DNA from: an uncultured Mollicutes bacterium | GTDB lineage: Bacteria; Bacillota_I; Bacilli_A; UBA3375 | Direction: 5' to 3' | Assembly: GCA_900551955.1 (NCBI GenBank) | Contig: UWSE01000015.1 | Span: 1-14,318, forward strand | DNA: 14,318 bases | In this document: positions 1 through 6,391 of the stretch, in pieces | How the letters are laid out: each line of letters opens with the position of its first letter | How positions within the stretch are numbered: the stretch's first letter is position 1 | The notes under the pieces: generated by a model | The model's input: only the letters and a program-made list of their open reading frames with translations | Databases searched by the model: none | Told to the model about the DNA's origin: nothing | Program-made: the position numbers and the translations under genes

Positions 1-147
1 GTGAAGTCCACTTCCTGATGGATAAGGAAACATATCAAGACAATAATATTTAGGTTTATCACTATTAATATCAGTTTTAAAAATCTTATTTTCTACCCAA
101 TAATTTTGCCACTTTTTTTCTACTTCTAAAAAGTTATAATCTTTCAT
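1..147 (-). CDS. leuS: Leucyl-tRNA synthetase, N-terminal fragment (runs off the window)
   Basis: This is the first 49 codons of leucyl-tRNA synthetase, the cytoplasmic class I enzyme that charges tRNA-Leu. The reading frame opens with ATG at 147-145 and stays open to the window edge. The peptide begins MKDYNFLEVEKKWQNYW and ends with MFPYPSGSGLH (residues 39-49). That last stretch is the hallmark bacterial LeuRS segment just before the HIGH signature, whose remainder would lie beyond base 1. The start is supported by GGAG at 156-153, five bases upstream. Only 49 bases separate it from the end of the upstream ftsZ paralogue, and most of those form a terminator-like hairpin. No T-box leader and no clear promoter fit in that space. 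Identity is near certain; how it is transcribed is not clear from the sequence. Confidence 0.93.
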   Translation of the reverse strand, partial: MKDYNFLEVEKKWQNYWVENKIFKTDINSDKPKYYCLDMFPYPSGSGLH

Positions 148-161
148 CTCATCTCCATTAC

Positions 162-193
162 AAAAACAACTATTTAGAAAAATAGTTGTTTTT
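162..193 (-). terminator. Intrinsic terminator after the second ftsZ
   Basis: A perfect 14-bp inverted repeat (arms 162-175 and 180-193, loop of 4 bases) begins just past the ftsZ paralogue's stop codon at 197. Read on the minus strand, the descending arm ends in GTTGTTTTTG, so the stem runs into a U-tract, as in a Rho-independent terminator. The outer stem is A-U rich and the core holds the C-G pairs. It ends only 14 bases before the leuS ATG, so it may act as a partial terminator or attenuator for leuS as well as ending ftsZ transcription. Confidence 0.75.
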
Positions 194-196
194 TAA

Positions 197-1240
197 CTAC
201 ATTAATTCAGAACTAACGGGAAAACTTTTAGCACTATTTGCCATTGCACGGTTAAAAGTTTCATCAACATTATCAAACTTAGTTGCAACTAATGTTACTT
301 CAACATCAGTTGAATCAGTATCGGTTAACATTGGTATTTGTTGAATTGAAAAGTTATCGTATCCAAGTAAGCGTTGTAGGACAGTTTGTGGAATCATTTG
401 ACATTCTTCTAATGATAACTCATTACTTGCTCTAAATAATAAGATAAACTCATGAGCTCCACGCACAGATACTTGAAGCATTTCACTATTTGCAGCATTA
501 GCAATTGCTTGAACAAAGTTTTGTGCACTACTTTTTTCGCGATCTGATACTTTAGCTTGACTTACTAATGCTAATCCAGCATTTTGTAGGGTATTATATA
601 AGTGGTTCAAGTCTAAGTTGCGACCATATTGACTGTGGGCTGTTAATAATTCAATTAATCCACTAATTGTTGTTTCCATCACAGAATCAGGTAAACTAAA
701 GCTTTCTTCGACATATACATCACCATGTGATTCAATTAAGTTTTGGTTCGAAATAATTAAACAAACATCACTATTAGCTTTTAATTTTTTAACTCCATCT
801 AAAGCTAAATGAAAACGCATTGCTCCTTCAAAGACAAATGGTGTAGTTGAAATCGCAAAGGTTAAGATTCCTTTATCTCTAGCATATTTTGCAACTTCTG
901 GGGCAGCTCCTGTTCCTGTTCCTCCCCCCATACCTGATGCTACAAACACAATATCAGTGTTTTCTAAGATTTTTTCAATTTCTTCACGACTTTCTTCAGC
1001 AGCACGACGTCCAACTTCTGGATCGCTTCCTGCTCCAAGTCCTCTTGTAATTGTTTTTCCGATTGGTAAAGTTACATCCGCTTTACAATTTCTTAATGCT
1101 TGCTCATCTGTATTTAACGCATACATCATAACATCAGGACAGTGACCTGATTCTTTTAAAAAGTTAATGGTATTGTTTCCTCCACCACCAACACCGATTA
1201 CTTTAATGTTAGGTGTTTTTGTAAAATTTGCTTGGTCCAT
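197..1240 (-). CDS. Divergent second FtsZ paralogue with altered T7 catalytic loop
   Basis: This 347-residue protein of the FtsZ/tubulin GTPase family is distinct from the ftsZ at the other end of the window. The GTP-binding half is well kept: GVGGGGNN at residues 16-23, NTDEQALR (43-50), GLGAGSDPEVGRRAAEE (67-83) and the tubulin signature GMGGGTGTG (103-111). The C-terminal half is divergent. The T7 loop, normally NLDFADV, reads NLDLNHL (208-214): the first Asp (D210) remains and the second is H213. The usual PND motif of the T6 region reads SNQN (164-167). The protein stops about 25 residues after its last beta strand (VEVTLVATKF), with no linker or D-I-P-x-F-L peptide. Family knowledge: the two T7 Asps of one subunit drive GTP hydrolysis in the next. 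I infer a polymer partner or regulator with weak or altered GTPase. The start is supported by AAGGAG at 1250-1245. It has its own promoter and terminator. Confidence 0.92.
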   Translation of the reverse strand: MDQANFTKTPNIKVIGVGGGGNNTINFLKESGHCPDVMMYALNTDEQALRNCKADVTLPIGKTITRGLGAGSDPEVGRRAAEESREEIEKILENTDIVFVASGMGGGTGTGAAPEVAKYARDKGILTFAISTTPFVFEGAMRFHLALDGVKKLKANSDVCLIISNQNLIESHGDVYVEESFSLPDSVMETTISGLIELLTAHSQYGRNLDLNHLYNTLQNAGLALVSQAKVSDREKSSAQNFVQAIANAANSEMLQVSVRGAHEFILLFRASNELSLEECQMIPQTVLQRLLGYDNFSIQQIPMLTDTDSTDVEVTLVATKFDNVDETFNRAMANSAKSFPVSSELM

Positions 1241-1244
1241 AACA

Positions 1245-1268
1245 CTCCTTTTCTTTTTTATTATAACA
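1245..1268 (-). promoter_or_regulatory. Extended -10 promoter and ribosome binding site of the second ftsZ
   Basis: The minus strand reads TGTTATAAT at 1268-1260, a perfect TATAAT with the TGn extension. Six to seven bases further on is AAGGAG (1250-1245), then TGTT and the ATG at 1240. No convincing -35 box lies 17 bases upstream (ATTTAA), as expected for an extended -10 promoter. If transcription starts about 7 bases after the -10 box, the leader is only about 13 bases and begins almost at the ribosome binding site. The hexamer match is seen directly; activity is inferred. Confidence 0.68.
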
Positions 1269-1303
1269 TAATTTTTTTACTTTTAAATCCCTAAAAATAA
1301 AGA

Positions 1304-1326
1304 AAAAACAACATTTTGTTGTTTTT
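1304..1326 (-). terminator. Terminator of the ileS-to-M23 gene run
   Basis: A 10-bp perfect inverted repeat with a 3-base loop (arms 1304-1313 and 1317-1326) sits 73 bases after the M23 peptidase stop and upstream of the ftsZ paralogue's promoter. On the minus strand the second arm runs into TGTTGTTTTTTC, giving the U-tract of an intrinsic terminator. The stem is weak (mostly A-T with two C-G pairs), so termination could be incomplete. Its arm shares the motif AAAAACAAC with the terminator on the other side of the ftsZ paralogue. Confidence 0.62.
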
Positions 1327-1399
1327 CCTATCAAAATTTATCTATTTTTAACATTATAAATAAATGCGTTTTTTTTATTGCATATTTTTATCCTTTTTA

Positions 1400-2794
1400 C
1401 TAACAAGATACGTAGTTTAATGGGTTAACACGACGTCCATTTACATGGACCTCAAAGTGTAAGTGTGGCCCTGTTGCAAGTCCACTTGCACCTTGGTAAC
1501 CAATTACTTGTCCTTGTTCAACGTGTGCTCCGGTTGGTAATGGACTTGGGCTCATCATGTGGTTGTATTGGGTTTGAATTCCACCACCGTGGTCAATAAC
1601 AATTGAGTTTCCTCCACCATAAGGATCCCATCCTGAGTACTTAACAGTTCCCCCATCAGCAGCAAAGATTGGTGAACCATATCCTGATTGAATATCAATC
1701 GCTAAGTGCCCTACACCTGCAAAGTCGGCTCCACCATAACCGTTAGTGATACGACACCCAGTTGCTGGCCAACGTAGATTACCTGTACCAACACCAGGCA
1801 CAACATAACTACCAACCAACTTAATTTCTGGGACAGGTTGTTCAATAATATCATAGTTAATTGGTGCTGTTCCTGTTTCAACACCATTTACATAAGTAAC
1901 TTCATAAGTTACATTTTGGCGACCATCTATCCCTTGCTGTTTAATGCGTGATTCACCAACTTTCATACTTGGGTCTTGTTCGGTTGTTTCACGATAAGGC
2001 ATTGATTCTTCACTAACATATGTATATTTAGTTTCTAAATCAAGGACAGGGTCTGGTTTATTAACAGTAATTTCTGTCCCTTCAGATATTAAATCTGTTG
2101 TTTTAATTGAGTTATTAATATTAAACTCTTGAGGGGTAATGTCATATGCAGTTAAAATTTCATTGATTGTTTGTCCTGTTTTAATAGTTACAGTTTGTTT
2201 TTCTTGGTCTTCATTATTTAATACAAATTTGAAATCATCAACACTTCTAATAACTTTATCTTCAGGAACGCGCCCTTCTTTGACTGTGATTTTGTTATTT
2301 ACATTAAATCCACTAAATACCATGCTTCCTGAAGTAACCGGTTCAATTTTTCCACTATTTTTCCATGTATTGTAACTATCTAAATTAGGGAAACTTGCTT
2401 GTACCATTGATTCCATAACATGGTCAAAGATTTGACGATCTTGTAAATAATAAGTGTGATTATCAATATTAACCTCAACTCCATCAACTAATTTTACAGC
2501 ATCACCTAAAACTCCATTAACATCTTTCTCTCCACCTAATGTTGAGAAAGATTTATTATCTTCGATATTAACACTTAATTTTTGTTGGTCTGCTTTTGTA
2601 TTATCAATCTCTTGTTTTTGGTATGTTGTTAATTTATTATCATTTTGTGCTAATTTTAAGTCTTTATCATTATAAATAAAAGTTACATTTTGACTAGCGT
2701 AATTATTTTGGTGAGGTAATGATACTAGCACTAATAAACTAGCAATTACTACACCAACAATTGTTAATATTACTTGTTGTTTTGTAATTTTCAT
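1400..2794 (-). CDS. Membrane-anchored M23 peptidase with LysM-like and G5 domains
   Basis: This is a 464-residue cell-wall hydrolase. A single N-terminal membrane segment (about residues 8-26) is followed by a region with no recognised fold (about 30-195). Next come a LysM-like peptidoglycan-binding segment (about 201-246, starting VTIKTGQTINEIL), a G5 domain (about 252-328, with GIDGRQNVTYEVTYVNG) and a C-terminal M23/LytM domain (about 340-461). The M23 zinc site is complete: H363 and D367 in HLAID, and H446 in HLHFEVH. The catalytic histidines H412 (YNHM) and H444 are present too, so it should be an active endopeptidase cutting peptide cross-links outside the membrane. Its ATG overlaps the TGA stop of corA (ATGA, 2794-2791), which points to coupled translation, with AAGGA upstream. 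It is the last gene of its run. Whether it serves growth, division or sporulation cannot be told from sequence; a SpoIIQ-like role was considered, but the intact zinc site and LysM/G5 layout fit a general hydrolase better. Confidence 0.9.
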   Translation of the reverse strand: MKITKQQVILTIVGVVIASLLVLVSLPHQNNYASQNVTFIYNDKDLKLAQNDNKLTTYQKQEIDNTKADQQKLSVNIEDNKSFSTLGGEKDVNGVLGDAVKLVDGVEVNIDNHTYYLQDRQIFDHVMESMVQASFPNLDSYNTWKNSGKIEPVTSGSMVFSGFNVNNKITVKEGRVPEDKVIRSVDDFKFVLNNEDQEKQTVTIKTGQTINEILTAYDITPQEFNINNSIKTTDLISEGTEITVNKPDPVLDLETKYTYVSEESMPYRETTEQDPSMKVGESRIKQQGIDGRQNVTYEVTYVNGVETGTAPINYDIIEQPVPEIKLVGSYVVPGVGTGNLRWPATGCRITNGYGGADFAGVGHLAIDIQSGYGSPIFAADGGTVKYSGWDPYGGGNSIVIDHGGGIQTQYNHMMSPSPLPTGAHVEQGQVIGYQGASGLATGPHLHFEVHVNGRRVNPLNYVSC

Positions 2795-3741
2795 AACATA
2801 TCCTTTTTCTTCATGATTTTATAAATAATAAATGTAATTAAACACATTACCACACATAAGATTGATAAGAATAACAATGATGTTGAAACTACTGGGGGAA
2901 ACTTAACATTCATTCCAAAAAAACTAGTAATTAACATCGGAATATTTAAGATAATAGTAATACTTGCTAATGCTTTCATTACGATATTTAAGCTAATGTC
3001 ACTAATTGATTCAAACGCACCACGAATACTATTAATAATTTGACTATTTACCAGCGCCATCTCACGGGCTTGTTGAATCTCGATAATAGTATCTTCTAAT
3101 AATTCACTATCTTCTTCATTGGCTTGTAGTAAATTGGCTCTAAATAAACGTTTTACTACAACCTCATTCCCATTTAAAGCAGTATTGAAGTATACTAGTG
3201 TTTTTTCCATATTTAACAATTCTAATAAGTATTGTTTTTTCATGTCTTTATATAATAACGCTTCAATTTGTTCTGTACGGCTATCGATATTACGTAATGC
3301 TCGTAAGTATGATGAAGCAATTAAATATATAATTCTTGTGACAAATCTTGCAGTATTAGCAATATTAATCTTTAACTTACGATTATTAATTAATCGGGCA
3401 AAGAAATCTAATTCACTTCGACAAACCGAAAGAATTGTATTATTTTTAATAATAATTCCTACTGGAATTGTTTCATAAGTACTTTTATCGTATTTAGATT
3501 GTTTCTTAATACTAGCATTAACGATAACTAGTACTTGATCTTCATAATCATCAATACGAGAACGTTCTTCTAAGTCTAAAGAGGCTTCAATAAATTCGGG
3601 TTCAATCCCGAATTTATTGACTAATTCTTCTACTTCTTGAATAGTTGGATCAACGACATTAACCCAAACTGGTTGATTATTATCGTAATCATATTCACTT
3701 TTACTAATTAAACCATCTTGAGAAGTATAAATATCAATCAT
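2791..3741 (-). CDS. corA: CorA-family divalent metal ion transporter
   Basis: This 316-residue protein fits the length and layout of CorA magnesium/cobalt channels. A long, charged, largely helical cytoplasmic domain (about 1-255) is followed by two C-terminal membrane helices (about 258-275 and 285-308). They are separated by the signature G-M-N at residues 276-278, which forms the ion selectivity filter in this family. The tail is basic (KIMKKKDML). CorA works as a homopentamer in the membrane, letting Mg2+ in under control of the cytoplasmic metal sensor. The start at 3741 is backed by AAGGAGG at 3752-3746. It begins 16 bases after the alaS stop, and its TGA overlaps the next gene's ATG. 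A perfect 14-bp inverted repeat lies inside codons 41-52. Substrate (Mg2+ versus Co2+, Ni2+ or Zn2+) cannot be told from sequence. Confidence 0.93.
   Translation of the reverse strand: MIDIYTSQDGLISKSEYDYDNNQPVWVNVVDPTIQEVEELVNKFGIEPEFIEASLDLEERSRIDDYEDQVLVIVNASIKKQSKYDKSTYETIPVGIIIKNNTILSVCRSELDFFARLINNRKLKINIANTARFVTRIIYLIASSYLRALRNIDSRTEQIEALLYKDMKKQYLLELLNMEKTLVYFNTALNGNEVVVKRLFRANLLQANEEDSELLEDTIIEIQQAREMALVNSQIINSIRGAFESISDISLNIVMKALASITIILNIPMLITSFFGMNVKFPPVVSTSLLFLSILCVVMCLITFIIYKIMKKKDML
3587..3620. repeat. Perfect 14-bp inverted repeat inside corA
   Basis: Arms at 3587-3600 (TCAATAAATTCGGG) and 3607-3620 are exact reverse complements around the 6-base loop TTCAAT. In the mRNA this is a strong hairpin capped by four consecutive G/C pairs. 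It falls in corA codons 41-52 (NKFGIEPEFIE). Neither strand has a T-run after it, so it is not an intrinsic terminator. Function unknown. Confidence 0.85.
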
Positions 3742-3757
3742 CGTTCCTCCTTACAAG

Positions 3758-6391
3758 TTATGATAAAATATAAGCTCCTTGGGCCATGTTCGCTTTTCCA
3801 CCACCACGACCTTCTTTAGTTGCTAAAATTCGATTTAAAATATCATTAGCTTGATATTGATTAGTAATTTCATCACTAACTTTAACTACAACACTTACTT
3901 GGATATCGTTATTAGCTCGTAAAATACAAATATTAACATCCCCATTATTAATTAAACGATCTGCTAAAGTTCTTAATATTTTTGGATTAATATTATCTAA
4001 CATTATATCTACATAATTAATCGGGTCATGATTAATATTAGCTAAACATTGATTATAAGCATCTTCTAAGACTTGATCATTGTTTTGCTCTAATTTAATT
4101 TTAGCTTCTTTTATACTTTTATCTATTATAGCATATTCATCTTCTACTTGAGTAGCATCTTGTCCGATAATTGTTAAAATATGCTTAATTTTATTAGCTA
4201 TATTTGTTAAATTATCAATTTTTGGCAATTGTTGATTACTAATTTTATCATTAATTTGTTTAACCGCATCATTCCACTCATTTTTTAGTTTATCTAGTTG
4301 ATCAAATAAGCGATCTGCTGTAATTGCTTCAATTCGACGAACTCCTGATCCAATTCCTGATTCTGATACGATATAGAAATACTTAATATCTCTCGTATTA
4401 TTTACGTGTGTTCCTCCACATAACTCAATACTATCTCCCATTTTAACAACGCGAACAATATCTCCGTATTTTTCACCAAATAAACTCATTGCCCCTAAAG
4501 CTTGTGCTTCCGCAATTGGCATTTGGTTAATCACAACATCATGTTGTTGGTCAATCATCTCATTTACGATATTTTCGATTGTTTGTAATTGTTCATCAGT
4601 TACAGGATGCATATGTGAAAAGTCAAAACGAGTACGTAAATTATCTTGATAACTACCTGCTTGTTTGGCATTAGCTCCTAATGTTTGTTGCAAAGCATAG
4701 TGAAGTAAGTGCGTTACTGAGTGGTTTTGACTAGTTGCAAGACGAAAGTCTTGATCAACGATCGCTTCTACTTCTTGACCTACACGTAATGGATTATCAA
4801 TTACTACTTCCATTAAGTGTTGGCCATTAGGTAGTTTCATCACACTTACTACCTCATTACCAGCAATTGTTCCTTTATCACTAACTTGCCCACCACTTAA
4901 TGCATAAAATGGGGTTTTATTTAAAATTACATAAGCTGTTCCTTGATCAACACTTTCTAACGGTTGATGTAAATCAGTAATAAAACTTATTGTTGTATTT
5001 ACAGCTAACTCATTATAACCAACAAATTCAGAAGCTACATCAATTGTTTTTAAATAAGCGTTTTGCGCATGCATCGCATCAGTATCTTTAATCGCATTAC
5101 GCGCACGTTCTTGTTGAGCTTTTAAGGCTTGGTTAAAGCCTTGTAAATCAACGTCTAAATTGTGTTCTTGAGCTAATTCTTGCGTTAATTCAATTGGGAA
5201 TCCATATGTATCATATAATTTAAATGCTAATTCTCCATCCACTTTATCTAAATTATTATTTAAAGCTTGGTTAAACATATTAATTCCACTAGCTAAAGTA
5301 TTTAAAAATTTCTCTTCTTCATTTTTAATTACTTCCTTAACATAAGCTTGTTCTTGTAATAAATAGTCATAATATGGTTGACTAACTTTGACTACTACGT
5401 CAACTAGTTGATATAAGAATGGTTCTTTTAAGCCTAAGTTTTGGTATCCATATTTACTAGCTCGACGTAGGATACGACGAATAACATATCCACGCCCTTC
5501 ATTAGCAGGTAATACTCCATCGCTAATTGCAAATGTTAGGGCGCGGATATGATCAGCAATTACTCTAAATGGCATTTTATCACTTTGATAATCATGATTA
5601 CTCATTTGTTCTACAACTTTAATAATTTCCATAAAGTTATCGGTTTCAAAGTTAGTATCAACTTCTTGCATAATACAAGCCATACGTTCAAGACCCATAC
5701 CAGTATCGATATTTTTTTGCGGTAATTCTTGATACTCACTTCTAGCTACAACTCCAGGTTGACAATTATATTGTGAAAATACAATATTCCAAACTTCTAT
5801 CACACGATCATTTTCTAAATCTTCACTTAATAATAAATATGGATCACGCTCATCATATTTACTTCCTCGATCATAGAAGATCTCTAAGTTAGGTCCACCA
5901 GGTCCTTCACCAATTTCCCAAAAGTTTTCTTCTAATTTTACAATTCGCTCTTCGCTAACACCATGTTTAATTAAACATTGGTGAGCTTCATTATCATCAG
6001 GGTGAATTGTAAAATAAAAATCTTGTAAATCAAAAGCGAACCACTTTTCATCAAATATGATTTCAAACATCATGTCGATTGCTTCTTCTTTAAAATAATC
6101 ACCAATACTAAAGTTTCCTAACATTTCAAATAAGGTATGGTGACGCGAAGTTACCCCAACGTTTTCGATATCATTAGTTCTAATTGATTTTTGGGCATTG
6201 GTAATACGATTTTTTGGTGGTTTTTCACTACCATCAAAATATCGTTTTAACGTTGCTACTCCTGAGTTAATAAATAATAAACTATTATCATTAACTGGAA
6301 TTAAGGATTTAGAAGTTTCTACATAGTGATCGTGTTGACTAAAAAATTCTAACCATAAATCACGAATCTGATTTGTACTTAAATGTTTCAT
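3758..6391 (-). CDS. alaS: Alanyl-tRNA synthetase
   Basis: This 877-residue enzyme is full length for bacterial AlaRS, the cytoplasmic class II synthetase that charges tRNA-Ala and clears mischarged Ser/Gly-tRNA-Ala. The class II core is clear at the N-terminus (GVTSRHHTLFEMLGNFSIGDYF, residues about 79-100; IDTGMGLERM, 228-237). The editing domain carries its zinc ligands: HSVTH (H557, H561) and CGGTH (C658, H662). The C-terminal C-Ala domain ends in GRGGGKANMAQGA (861-873), near the chain end at 877. One oddity is the segment normally written GPCGPxxEI, which here is GPGGPNLEI (163-171), with no cysteine. The ATG overlaps the TGA of recD2 (ATGA, 6391-6388), with AAAGGG upstream, so it is probably translated by coupling. 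No T-box precedes it. recD2 and alaS also lie near each other in Bacillus. Confidence 0.97.
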   Translation of the reverse strand: MKHLSTNQIRDLWLEFFSQHDHYVETSKSLIPVNDNSLLFINSGVATLKRYFDGSEKPPKNRITNAQKSIRTNDIENVGVTSRHHTLFEMLGNFSIGDYFKEEAIDMMFEIIFDEKWFAFDLQDFYFTIHPDDNEAHQCLIKHGVSEERIVKLEENFWEIGEGPGGPNLEIFYDRGSKYDERDPYLLLSEDLENDRVIEVWNIVFSQYNCQPGVVARSEYQELPQKNIDTGMGLERMACIMQEVDTNFETDNFMEIIKVVEQMSNHDYQSDKMPFRVIADHIRALTFAISDGVLPANEGRGYVIRRILRRASKYGYQNLGLKEPFLYQLVDVVVKVSQPYYDYLLQEQAYVKEVIKNEEEKFLNTLASGINMFNQALNNNLDKVDGELAFKLYDTYGFPIELTQELAQEHNLDVDLQGFNQALKAQQERARNAIKDTDAMHAQNAYLKTIDVASEFVGYNELAVNTTISFITDLHQPLESVDQGTAYVILNKTPFYALSGGQVSDKGTIAGNEVVSVMKLPNGQHLMEVVIDNPLRVGQEVEAIVDQDFRLATSQNHSVTHLLHYALQQTLGANAKQAGSYQDNLRTRFDFSHMHPVTDEQLQTIENIVNEMIDQQHDVVINQMPIAEAQALGAMSLFGEKYGDIVRVVKMGDSIELCGGTHVNNTRDIKYFYIVSESGIGSGVRRIEAITADRLFDQLDKLKNEWNDAVKQINDKISNQQLPKIDNLTNIANKIKHILTIIGQDATQVEDEYAIIDKSIKEAKIKLEQNNDQVLEDAYNQCLANINHDPINYVDIMLDNINPKILRTLADRLINNGDVNICILRANNDIQVSVVVKVSDEITNQYQANDILNRILATKEGRGGGKANMAQGAYILS

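Noticed and set aside
1361..1399. Tiny frame (ATG CAA TAA) behind an AAAGGA after the M23 stop
   Set aside because: Only two codons; chance occurrence in AT-rich spacer.
2522..2552. 9-bp inverted repeat with a 13-base loop in the M23 gene
   Set aside because: Repeats of this size and loop length are expected by chance a few times in a window of this length.
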